From positions 1 through 20,033 of the forward strand of contig CAYZMS010000049.1 of NCBI GenBank assembly GCA_964479625.1: a DNA stretch of 20,033 nt. The letters run 5' to 3'. Shown here piece after piece: positions 1 through 6,955 of the stretch. The DNA is from CAYZMS01 sp964479625 (GTDB lineage Bacteria; Bacteroidota; Bacteroidia; Chitinophagales; Saprospiraceae). The position numbers and the translations under genes are program-made. Position 1 is the stretch's first letter. The number at the start of each line of letters is the position of its first letter. Under the pieces are notes generated by a model. The model was not told the DNA's origin. It saw only the letters and a program-made list of their open reading frames with translations, and did not search any database.

Positions 1-179
1 TACAAAACCTATCGCCGCAACAATTCCAATTAAGCAAAAATACAAAGAAAAAAAGCTAACTGAGTAAAAGCACGAACTAACAATAAGTTCCTCTACCAGT
101 TTCAAAATTTCCAGTAATATTTAAATCAAAGCGGAGGTTTTCTTGTTGAGATTTAGGAGTAAAATACCTTCAAACGCAC

Positions 180-1580
180 ATGAAACGAATCCTGATCATC
201 ACTGGCCTTTTTTTAGTACTTTGGGCTTGTAATGCCTATAAAGACCTCCCCCAGCCTACCGTCCAAAAAGACTGGAAGGTCAAGGAAATCCCTTCCAGTC
301 AACAGGTAGCGGCCGGGGAGCCATCCAAAGGCTTAGATTATATCCTATCTGGAGGTTATATTGGATCGGGGGTTCCTTATGAGGTACTTGCCAAACGATT
401 TGCAAAGATGAAAGATACCTCCATCCTGGAACGCCCTACCCCAAACGATAAGGTCCCCTATGGCATCACCGTCTTCGAAGCAGAGCCCGGCGTACTAGTT
501 GCCAACGGAAATTGTTTTACCTGTCATGCCTCCGAATTCAATGGGGAAGTGGTATTAGGCTTGGGAAATAGTTTTTCTGATTTTCGAAACAGTTTTGTAA
601 ACATGGCTACCCTCATGCGCCTGGGTATGAAGCTCAAATACGGGAAAAAATCCCCGGAATGGGCGGCCTATGAAGATTTTGGCAACTACTTTACCGCCAT
701 GGCACCCTTTATCAAAACGAACCAGCCAGGCGTAAACCCCGCAGCCCACCTTGCAGAAGCCTGTATTGCCCACCGGGACCCGATTGACCTAACCTATGTG
801 GAAGCCCCAAACTACGAACAGCCGGATTATACTATCGCCACCGACGTACCCCCTCTTTGGAACGTAGCAAAAAAGAATGCGCTTTACTACACGGCGGTAG
901 GCCGTGGAGATTTCACCAAATTACTTTTCCAGGCTTCCGTTTTAGGAATAGCAGACAGCACGGAGGCCCGGGAAGCGGTGCAGGGCTTCCGGGATGTAGT
1001 GGCCTGGTTAAAAGCATTAGAGCCCCCCAAATATCCAAAAGCTATTGATGACAATTTAGCAGAAAAGGGGCAGGTACTTTTTGAAGAGAACTGTAGCAAA
1101 TGCCATGGTACTTACGGGCCCACAGAAACCTACCCCAATAAGGTAGTCGCCCTTTCCCTGATCAAAACGGACCCTTACTACGCTACCTATGCGGTGCAAG
1201 CGCCTATTGTTGACTGGTACAACAACAGCTGGTTCGGTACTTCGGCCCCCCCGAGTTGGTTCGAACCCGAAGCCGGCTATATCGCTCCACCCCTGGATGG
1301 GGTATGGGCTACCGCCCCCTATCTTCATAACGGCTCGGTCCCTACCCTGGATGACCTGCTTAGTAGCGGACAACGCCCCTTATTTTGGCAACGCAGCGGG
1401 GGAAGCGCGGACTACGATTTCGAAAAGGTGGGCTGGAATTACAAACGAAAAGATAATCCCTCCGGCAAGTGGACCTACGACTGTACAATTCCCGGCTACT
1501 ACAATACCGGCCATACCTTTGGCGATAAGTTCAGTAAGGAGGAGCGCAAAGCAGTGATTGAGTACTTGAAAACTTTGTGA
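180..1580 (+). CDS. Two-haem cytochrome c lipoprotein, RoxA-like
   Basis: Predicted outer- or inner-membrane-anchored electron-transfer or oxidative enzyme. Residues 1-17 form a lipoprotein signal ending in VLWAC, with Cys17 as the lipidated residue. Two covalent haem motifs are visible: CFTCH at 112-116 and CSKCH at 305-309. Between them, a DVPPLWNVAKKNALYY segment (222-237), and later APPLDGVWATAPYLHNGS (369-386), resemble the di-haem family that includes the rubber oxygenase RoxA and other MauG/peroxidase-related cytochromes. At 466 residues it is shorter than RoxA (roughly 650-700). The substrate cannot be read from the sequence; a generic di-haem cytochrome is equally compatible. It stands alone: nothing else is on this strand before 1811, after a 230-bp gap. 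Start: the ATG gives a complete lipoprotein signal with no upstream in-frame alternative needed. Family assignment is moderate; cytochrome c nature is near certain. Confidence 0.85.
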   Translation: MKRILIITGLFLVLWACNAYKDLPQPTVQKDWKVKEIPSSQQVAAGEPSKGLDYILSGGYIGSGVPYEVLAKRFAKMKDTSILERPTPNDKVPYGITVFEAEPGVLVANGNCFTCHASEFNGEVVLGLGNSFSDFRNSFVNMATLMRLGMKLKYGKKSPEWAAYEDFGNYFTAMAPFIKTNQPGVNPAAHLAEACIAHRDPIDLTYVEAPNYEQPDYTIATDVPPLWNVAKKNALYYTAVGRGDFTKLLFQASVLGIADSTEAREAVQGFRDVVAWLKALEPPKYPKAIDDNLAEKGQVLFEENCSKCHGTYGPTETYPNKVVALSLIKTDPYYATYAVQAPIVDWYNNSWFGTSAPPSWFEPEAGYIAPPLDGVWATAPYLHNGSVPTLDDLLSSGQRPLFWQRSGGSADYDFEKVGWNYKRKDNPSGKWTYDCTIPGYYNTGHTFGDKFSKEERKAVIEYLKTL

Positions 1581-1810
1581 GTAGGGTGTTACCCTGCTGG
1601 CCTGTTAAAGTATTGGGGTTCTGGCTTTTCGGGCTTTTTAAAAAGAACCTTACCTCTTTTTTACATAAATTTAAAGCTAACTGCTAGGCAACCATTTTGA
1701 CCAAAGGGCGCTGTTCCGGGTCTCGCCAAGAACAAAATTGTGATCCAATAAGGAAAGTAAGGCTCGAATACCGACACTCCTAAAACTTGAATAATTAAAC
1801 CTACGCTCTT

Positions 1811-2710
1811 ATGGGTGATGATTTCCTCCGAAAGCTGAACGAAGAGTTAGCGGTACAAATGGAAATGGCCAACAGAACGCCAAGGAAGGATTTCGATAAC
1901 TTGTCCCCCATGGATATGCAGGGTATCCTTTACCATCTGCTCCAAAAGCAATCTCCCATTCAATACTCCAAACAATTGAAATCAGCTATAGTAGCTAAGG
2001 CCCCTTTTTACCAGCTCTTCAGGGAATATTTGAATCGAATAGCAGATGCAAAGGAAATAAAACTGACCACAAGGGGAAATCTTCCAAGAAAACTTGTCCT
2101 GGAGTTGTACGGTCTTGGATTAATAAAAGAGTATGAAATAGAAAGAGGGATTACAAAGCTTTCTAAGGAAGCAGACAGCATAGCCCTTCAAAATGTAAAG
2201 ATCCTGGGAGAGCTATCTGGCCTGACCAAAAAAAGAAATAACAAATTAAGCCTTACCAAGAAGGGGACCCTATTAACGGCAAAAGGAAAGGAGGTTGAAC
2301 TATTCAAACTACTGTTTGAAACCAATTCCCTAAAGTTTAACCTGGGATATCACGACGGGTTCGGAGCCAATGGCCTGCAAGTGACCTTCGGCTATACTTT
2401 GTATCTCCTGTTGAAATACGGAGAAAAAATGAGCCCCCTTTCCTTTTATGCTGAAAAAACCATACAGGCATTTCCTCATGTATTCGAAGAGTTCCAGACA
2501 GAAAGTTGGAGTACTCCAGAAAAACGTTTCCAGTCTTGCTTTGATGTTCGGTTCTTCAAACGATTGTTGACCTATTACAAATTCGTTACTTTTGAGGAAG
2601 GGGAAATGCGAACTTATTCAGATGACAACCAAAAAGTGGCCACTACCCCTCTTTTCAGATCGGTATTCGAAATAGACCAGGAGAAGTTTCAATTCATAAA
2701 GTCTAAATAA
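1811..2710 (+). CDS. Hypothetical helical protein, 299 aa
   Basis: I do not recognise this family with confidence. The protein has no signal peptide and no membrane segment, so it is probably cytoplasmic. It is rich in Lys, Leu and Glu. Around residues 78-150 there is a pattern TTRGNLPRKLVLELYGLGL, a charged stretch, then LSLTKKGTLL; the helix-turn-strand spacing and the basic LTKKG turn resemble a winged-helix-like fold. A second recognisable block, FNLGYHDGFG followed by TFGYTLYLLLKYG (about 176-205), is hydrophobic and aromatic. The gene is visibly more A+T-rich than the cytochrome genes around it, which could mean separate acquisition. It converges with the minus-strand gene ending at 2830 (119-bp gap). 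Possible roles such as DNA binding or a mobile-element accessory are guesses only. The ATG at 1811 was chosen as the first in-frame start; an internal Met17 or Met19 is possible. Confidence 0.7.
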   Translation: MGDDFLRKLNEELAVQMEMANRTPRKDFDNLSPMDMQGILYHLLQKQSPIQYSKQLKSAIVAKAPFYQLFREYLNRIADAKEIKLTTRGNLPRKLVLELYGLGLIKEYEIERGITKLSKEADSIALQNVKILGELSGLTKKRNNKLSLTKKGTLLTAKGKEVELFKLLFETNSLKFNLGYHDGFGANGLQVTFGYTLYLLLKYGEKMSPLSFYAEKTIQAFPHVFEEFQTESWSTPEKRFQSCFDVRFFKRLLTYYKFVTFEEGEMRTYSDDNQKVATTPLFRSVFEIDQEKFQFIKSK

Positions 2711-2829
2711 GAAGCTGGAGGTTCTTATTGAAAGGCAGGTACGGGGGAGCAATTTCTAAGGCTTTTCTAGTAAGAATGGTATTCACCTGCATCACTCTTC
2801 ACTGGAATAATGCAGATGAAAACTTTTTT

Positions 2830-3285
2830 CTAGTTAGCAAAAGGCACTATCTTGGCAAGGGCCGTATCGATCAAAGCCTGTTTTTTATTCTCATATTGCA
2901 TCAGGCGAACGGTATTGGAGGCAGAGAGATGCTTTTTCATTTTGTTTGGGAATTTTTTCATCACCTTCAGGCGATCCTCCGTAATCCTCACCCACTCATC
3001 GATCAGTTTTTCTGCGTATTTATCCGTTACATTGTTACCCTGCTGCAGGAAATTCCGAATCATCTGATATTCTCGTGTTCTGACCTCAAATAATTCCTCA
3101 GAAAGCTTATTGTAGGTATCGGCGGCCTTGTGATTGGAGGAAAGGTCAAAACCCAACACCTCAGAAACGTTTTCCATGTCATTGCGTTTCAATTCGTCGA
3201 CGATCAGGTCTTCCAGGGATTCCTGAGCGGAAAGAAGGCCCACGGAGAAAACCAGGCTAAGCGAAAGAAGTAGCACCTTTTTCAT
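2830..3285 (-). CDS. Small exported helical protein of unknown function
   Basis: This is a 151-residue protein with a clear Sec signal peptide: MKK, hydrophobic LLLSLSLVFSVGLL, then a likely cleavage after LSA at about residue 20. The mature part is almost entirely charged amphipathic helix with no cysteines, consistent with a small periplasmic or outer-membrane-associated helical bundle. No enzyme motif is visible. I see no certain family; a CpxP/Spy-like helical shape is possible but the LTxxQ motif is absent. It lies 198 bp downstream of the ferredoxin-NADP reductase gene, behind that gene's terminator (3357-3394), so it is probably transcribed separately. The plus-strand frame over it is a shadow: signal peptide and composition favour this strand. 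Confidence 0.7.
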   Translation of the reverse strand: MKKVLLLSLSLVFSVGLLSAQESLEDLIVDELKRNDMENVSEVLGFDLSSNHKAADTYNKLSEELFEVRTREYQMIRNFLQQGNNVTDKYAEKLIDEWVRITEDRLKVMKKFPNKMKKHLSASNTVRLMQYENKKQALIDTALAKIVPFAN

Positions 3286-3356
3286 GTTTTCAATTTTTTG
3301 GTTTGTAAGAAGGCTAATAGCCCTTTGAGATTTTCACAAGTTTAAAATAAATATAA

Positions 3357-3394
3357 AGGGTATCCTAAAATTTTAGCTCATTTCAGGATACCCT
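3357..3394 (-). terminator. Intrinsic terminator after the ferredoxin-NADP reductase gene
   Basis: The arms 3380-3394 and 3357-3371 pair over 15 bp with one G-U wobble around an 8-nt loop. On the minus strand the stem is followed by TTTATATTTATTTT. The hairpin sits 90-127 bp past the stop codon at 3484 and upstream of the small exported protein gene, so it separates the two transcription units. Confidence 0.7.
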
Positions 3395-3483
3395 CAGGGT
3401 AATAAAATCGGTAATTCTAAAAAGGTAAAAGGTTGACCGTCCTCCCCGCTCAAAACCAGAGGAGCAGTCAGGACCACTTCCGC

Positions 3484-4488
3484 TTAGAATGCATTCACTC
3501 CGTTAACGGTAGTATATTTAAAGCTGATCTTTCGGTCGGGAAAAACACGCTTAAATGCAGACTGGCACATTAAAGTGGCCTCGTGAAAGCCACAGAGAAT
3601 TAATTTTAGCTTACCGGGATAGGTATTGATATCGCCGATAGCGTAGATCCCTTCGATATTGGTACTGTAATCAAAGGTATCCACCTTAATGGCATTCTTT
3701 TCGATTTCCAGGTCCCAATCCCCCAGGGGTCCCAGTTTAGGCGCCAGCCCGAAAAGAGGAATAAAGTAATCGGTAGATTTAACGATTTCCCCCGTTTCCT
3801 TTTGCTTGATCACTACATCGGTAAGGCGGCCATTCCCTTTAAGCCCGGCAGCCTGAGCATTGGTCAACAGGTCAATGCGGCCATCCCCTGCCAACTCCAT
3901 GACCTTTTCGACAGAGTCGGGGGCTCCCCGGAATTCAGTACGCCGGTGGATCAGGGTTACTTCGCTGGCTACTTCGGCCAGGTAGATCGTCCAATCGAGG
4001 GCAGAATCTCCACCACCAGCAACTACCACGCGCTTGTTCCGGTATTTTTCGGGATCACGAATAATGTAATCGACCCCATGTTCCTCAAAGTTTTCGAGAT
4101 TCTCCAAAGGTGGTTTCCGGGGTTCAAAGCTGCCCAGCCCTCCCGCAATAGCTATCACAGGCGCTTCGATCTGGGTACCGCGGTTGGTAGTCAGGCGGAA
4201 ATGCCCGTTCTTCAACCTTTCATAGGATTCAGCCCGTTCGCCAAGAGTGAAGCCGGGTTTGAAGGGCTCGATTTGCTTCATAAGGTTATCGACTAACTCT
4301 CCCGCTAAAATGGAAGGATAACCGGGAATATCATAAATAGGCTTCTTTGGATAGATCTCACTCAGCTGACCACCAGGCTGGGGCAAAGCGTCTACCAAAT
4401 GGCAGCGCATTTTCAATAGGCCCGCTTCAAATACTGTGAACAGCCCCACCGGGCCAGCCCCTACAATTAGAATATCCGTCTTGATCAT
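3484..4488 (-). CDS. Ferredoxin--NADP(+) reductase, thioredoxin-reductase-like (YumC type)
   Basis: A 334-residue flavoprotein moving electrons between NADPH and ferredoxin (EC 1.18.1.2). The FAD dinucleotide-binding motif GAGPVG is at 10-15, PGGQL at 38-42, the NADP-binding motif AGGGDSALD at 157-165 with HRR at 181-183, and the closing FAD motif GIYAIGDINTYPGK at 280-293. The redox CxxC found in true thioredoxin reductases is missing at the expected place after GGGDSALD, which together with the length identifies the type-2 ferredoxin reductase. Its position directly after the sulfate-assimilation genes suggests it supplies reduced ferredoxin to the siroheme sulfite reductase, or recycles electrons generally; this is inference. 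It has its own predicted promoter (4686-4717) and terminator (3357-3394). The start at 4488 is close to the typical N-terminus (MIKTDILIVGAGP). Confidence 0.87.
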   Translation of the reverse strand: MIKTDILIVGAGPVGLFTVFEAGLLKMRCHLVDALPQPGGQLSEIYPKKPIYDIPGYPSILAGELVDNLMKQIEPFKPGFTLGERAESYERLKNGHFRLTTNRGTQIEAPVIAIAGGLGSFEPRKPPLENLENFEEHGVDYIIRDPEKYRNKRVVVAGGGDSALDWTIYLAEVASEVTLIHRRTEFRGAPDSVEKVMELAGDGRIDLLTNAQAAGLKGNGRLTDVVIKQKETGEIVKSTDYFIPLFGLAPKLGPLGDWDLEIEKNAIKVDTFDYSTNIEGIYAIGDINTYPGKLKLILCGFHEATLMCQSAFKRVFPDRKISFKYTTVNGVNAF

Positions 4489-4495
4489 TATCTGT

Positions 4496-4615
4496 CTATT
4501 GCTTTAAAAGTGGTACTAAGATTAGGCCGTTTTCGAAAATAAAACAGTGACCTGCTGACCACTTACCTTTTCGATTCGAATTCCAACCCGGCACCCCATC
4601 AAAATCAAAATGCAT
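4496..4615 (-). CDS. Possible 39-codon upstream ORF before the ferredoxin reductase
   Basis: On the minus strand an ATG at 4613-4615 opens 39 sense codons ending in TAG at 4496-4498, seven bases before the ATG of the reductase gene. The peptide begins MHFDFDGVPGWNSN and ends GLILVPLLKQ. It lies inside the presumed 5' UTR, downstream of the predicted promoter at 4686-4717. Nothing proves translation; a 120-nt open frame by chance is common. It is recorded because of its placement immediately before a regulated gene. Confidence 0.15.
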   Translation of the reverse strand: MHFDFDGVPGWNSNRKGKWSAGHCFIFENGLILVPLLKQ

Positions 4616-4646
4616 TACAAATTTAAAATCAGTTCTTTTCGCTTAC

Positions 4647-4662
4647 CGTGACAAATGTCACG
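4647..4662. promoter_or_regulatory. Candidate Crp/Fnr-family operator
   Basis: CGTGACAAATGTCACG is a perfect 6-bp inverted repeat with a 4-nt spacer and fits the GTGA-N6-TCAC core bound by Crp/Fnr-type regulators. It lies about 25-40 bp downstream of the predicted -7 box of the ferredoxin reductase, a position more compatible with repression or roadblock than activation. Chance occurrence cannot be excluded. Confidence 0.35.
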
Positions 4663-4685
4663 AGTAGCCGAATAGGTTCAAAAAG

Positions 4686-4717
4686 CAAAAATACCTTAAG
4701 TTATCAATATATCTAAA
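4686..4717 (-). promoter_or_regulatory. Predicted promoter of the ferredoxin reductase gene
   Basis: On the minus strand TATTTTTG at 4693-4686 matches the Bacteroidota -7 consensus TAnnTTTG exactly. Twenty bases upstream is TTTA (4717-4714), three of four matches to the -33 TTTG. The resulting 5' UTR would be about 190 nt. Confidence 0.45.
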
Positions 4718-4825
4718 CAGGAAGAGTTGGCCTTTTCGTTGAAAAGCGCAATAGGATTGCCCGGCTCAAAGCTAGATTTGACACCCAGCTTACCTTTTCG
4801 ACTCAAGGGGTCCTTAGGAAATACT

Positions 4826-5557
4826 TCAATTCTGCTTGAGGAAATAACCCGGATGTAAACCGCATTCAGTTTTTCCGGAGTTTTCCCATCGACCGCTACG
4901 GCCCTGTCCTTTTTTTGTACAATGGGTACACCCGATAGACCCATAGCCGGAAGCTTCCAGCGGGTGCCGGGGTAATTTATAATAAGCCATATGGTATAGG
5001 AATTCCCCTTCATCGATATCGATCAGAGGATGAAACTTTAAGATCCCATCCTGATATTCGAAAACGCGCAAGCCAGCCCGGAAATCTGTCTGCCAGGACA
5101 TCAAGCCGGAAATCCAAACTTTATGCCGGGCTTTGATCGGCTCCAGAGGAGCTACCTTGTTGATTCGGCAGCAATCGTCAATATCGGTAACCCAGGATCG
5201 AAACTTGCGAGTTCGTTCGTGTTGTTCGGGATCAGGCAGTACATCAATGACCTCCATTCCAAACTGTTCTGCTAATTGATCTCTGTAGTTTAATGTCTCC
5301 TGAAAATGAAAGCCCGTATTTACAAAATGAACCTTTTGTGCAGGTTGGATCAAACTCATTTGATGCAGTAAGAAAGCCGATTTCGTACCGAATGAAGAGG
5401 TGTATAGTACTTGTTCTACTGAAAACAGTCGGTACAGTTCTCGGATCCGCTCCTGGTAGGTCAGTGTCGTAAACCGGGCATTCAGGGCATCCAGGCCGGT
5501 TAAATCCAAGGTTTTCGGAATCTGAACGATTTTGGTCATTTCACTTTTATTTTCCAT
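4826..5557 (-). CDS. cysH: Adenylyl-sulfate (APS/PAPS) reductase, Fe-S type
   Basis: Reduces activated sulfate (APS, possibly also PAPS) to sulfite in the cytoplasm. The 243-residue protein has the nucleotide-binding loop TSSFGTKSAFLLH at 53-65, the paired cysteines CC at 129-130 and the CTHC pair at 210-213. Together these ligate a [4Fe-4S] cluster and mark the APS-using class rather than the cluster-free PAPS reductases. The catalytic cysteine is in the canonical C-terminal ECGLH at 231-235 (Cys232), followed by only eight more residues, so the protein is complete. It overlaps the preceding siroheme gene by 11 bp and is the last gene of the tightly packed sulfite reductase cluster, which gives it the next step in its pathway. 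The start at 5557 is the first Met; Met7 is an alternative. No sulfate adenylyltransferase gene is in the window. Confidence 0.93.
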   Translation of the reverse strand: MENKSEMTKIVQIPKTLDLTGLDALNARFTTLTYQERIRELYRLFSVEQVLYTSSFGTKSAFLLHQMSLIQPAQKVHFVNTGFHFQETLNYRDQLAEQFGMEVIDVLPDPEQHERTRKFRSWVTDIDDCCRINKVAPLEPIKARHKVWISGLMSWQTDFRAGLRVFEYQDGILKFHPLIDIDEGEFLYHMAYYKLPRHPLEASGYGSIGCTHCTKKGQGRSGRWENSGKTECGLHPGYFLKQN

Positions 5558-6155
5558 GTTGTGAATCAGAAGTTTCGAGTAGCGAAGCGGTTAATTGATT
5601 CAATTGCTTCACTTTTTCGGTAAAATCTCCCTGCAGGCGATCCCGTAGGGCGTACAGGTGAGGTAGCAATTCGTTCGTATCTTCAGGTAAACTTTCTTCA
5701 AGCATTTGGCGAAACCTTTTCGCAAAGGTGGGCGACTGCCCATTGGTAGAAATGGCAACTTTCAGGGGTCCCCGGGTAACAATACTACCCAGGTAGAAAT
5801 CGCATAGATCGGGAGTGTCCGCTACATTGACCAGCTTTCCGGCCTGCTTGGCCGCCCGACGCACCTCCTGGTTGAGGTCTCTGAAATTAGTAGCCGCGAT
5901 GACCAGGTCCTGGCCTTGCACATCTTCCTCCCTGAACTTTCGCTTTTGAATAGTTACCCGGTGTTCCTCCATACCTTCCAAAAGTGCTTCGATCTCTGGG
6001 TTTACCCATGGGGCCACCATGGTGATAGAGGCAGCAGGACTACTTTTAAGTATAAAGAATAGTTTTTCATAGCCCACTTCTCCGGCACCTACGATCAGGA
6101 GCTTCAACTCATGTAATTTCAAAAAGACCGGATATAAGGGATTGGTAGCTGTCAT
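5547..6155 (-). CDS. Precorrin-2 dehydrogenase / sirohydrochlorin ferrochelatase-like (CysG N-domain, Met8p type)
   Basis: Performs the NAD-dependent oxidation of precorrin-2 to sirohydrochlorin and probably also inserts iron to give siroheme. The 202-residue protein has the dinucleotide-binding motif GAGEVG at 23-28, a conserved NVADTPDLCDFYLGS segment at 110-124 whose Asp113 matches the general acid/base Asp of CysG and Met8p, and the ISTNGQSPTFAKRFR block at 135-149. It is the stand-alone form of what enterobacterial CysG carries as its N-terminal half; the methyltransferase half is the separate preceding gene. The ATGA overlap (4 bp) with that gene and the 11-bp overlap with cysH indicate translational coupling. 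Whether it has both activities cannot be decided from sequence alone. Confidence 0.9.
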   Translation of the reverse strand: MTATNPLYPVFLKLHELKLLIVGAGEVGYEKLFFILKSSPAASITMVAPWVNPEIEALLEGMEEHRVTIQKRKFREEDVQGQDLVIAATNFRDLNQEVRRAAKQAGKLVNVADTPDLCDFYLGSIVTRGPLKVAISTNGQSPTFAKRFRQMLEESLPEDTNELLPHLYALRDRLQGDFTEKVKQLNQLTASLLETSDSQHGK

Positions 6156-6952
6156 GATCTTTCGCCGGCGTTTTGATTGGTGTTCGAATACCGGAAGGCT
6201 ACGGGCAGCAATGCCGCCTCACTCTCCCGGTGAAGCCCTACAACGGAGCCTACTACGATGATACCCGGTGCACCCACTCCGGATTCCAGGCAGCGATTTG
6301 CAAGATCGTTAACTGTTCCAACCACTGTTTTCTCATTGGCCTGGGAACCATTTTGAATGACCATAGCAGGTGTTAGCTGCTTACCATTGTCTTTAAACAG
6401 CTCCATAATTTGGGGTAGCTTTCGCATTCCCATCAGGATGACTACAGTGGAATTGGATTGAGCTGCCAAAGTTAGGTCTTTCGAAAAGGCCCCGGAACGG
6501 ATAGTTGCGGTAACGACCCAAAACCCATGGCTAAAACCCCGGCTGGTCAGAGGAACACCCTGCAGTGCTGTCAAGGCCGTGCTCGATGAAATACCAGGGA
6601 TCACTTCAACAGGGATATCAAAACTTTGGGCATAGGATAATTCTTCAAACCCTCGTCCGAAAATAAAGGGATCACCTCCCTTCAAGCGAACCACCTGCCC
6701 ATATTGCAAAGCATACTGAACCAGCAATAAATTGATGTCCTCTTGACGAAAACTGTGCCGCTCAGCCCGTTTACCAACATATACCTTAAGGGTAGAGGCC
6801 GGAAGCTCATCCAGTAATTCCGGGCTGATCAGCGCATCATACAGTACAACATTCGCAGATTGCAGCGCCTTCCAACCTTTCCGGGTGATCAGTTCGGGGT
6901 CACCGGGACCGGCCCCTACCAAGGTAATCTTAGGGAAAATCTGTTGGTTCAT
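6152..6952 (-). CDS. cobA: Uroporphyrinogen-III C-methyltransferase
   Basis: Transfers two methyl groups from S-adenosylmethionine to uroporphyrinogen III, giving precorrin-2, the branch point to siroheme. The 266-residue length is normal for a single-domain SUMT. Visible motifs are GAGPGDP at 13-19 (SAM-binding glycine loop), RLKGGDPFIFGRG at 89-101, the PGISSS turn at 119-124 and GVPLTSRG at 132-139. It starts 3 bp after the sulfite reductase stop codon and overlaps the next siroheme gene by 4 bp, so cofactor synthesis is made from the same message as the enzyme that needs the cofactor. No cobalamin genes are nearby, supporting a dedicated siroheme role. Confidence 0.94.
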   Translation of the reverse strand: MNQQIFPKITLVGAGPGDPELITRKGWKALQSANVVLYDALISPELLDELPASTLKVYVGKRAERHSFRQEDINLLLVQYALQYGQVVRLKGGDPFIFGRGFEELSYAQSFDIPVEVIPGISSSTALTALQGVPLTSRGFSHGFWVVTATIRSGAFSKDLTLAAQSNSTVVILMGMRKLPQIMELFKDNGKQLTPAMVIQNGSQANEKTVVGTVNDLANRCLESGVGAPGIIVVGSVVGLHRESEAALLPVAFRYSNTNQNAGERS

Positions 6953-6955
6953 GGA

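Larger units (their letters stand above)
4489..4825. other. Intergenic region between cysH and the ferredoxin reductase gene
   Basis: The 337-bp gap holds a predicted minus-strand promoter (4686-4717), a Crp-like palindrome (4647-4662) and a doubtful 39-codon ORF (4496-4615). I see no convincing cysH terminator: the only hairpin near its end is a weak CTTTTC/GAAAAG stem at 4732-4746, so read-through into the reductase gene is possible. Confidence 0.6.

Noticed and set aside
1621..1665. Terminator after the first cytochrome gene
   Set aside because: CTTTTTAAAAAG is a palindrome of only A/T pairs apart from its ends, and AGGGT-GTT-ACCCT at 1583-1595 has no T-run; neither is a convincing terminator.
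2728..3093. 121-codon plus-strand frame opposite the small exported protein
   Set aside because: The minus-strand frame has a signal peptide and a coherent helical composition; this one has neither.
4696..5013. 105-codon minus-strand frame overlapping the 3' end of cysH
   Set aside because: Most of it is a shifted frame of cysH, whose own end (ECGLH) is canonical. The remaining part after the cysH stop has no start codon or recognisable motif.
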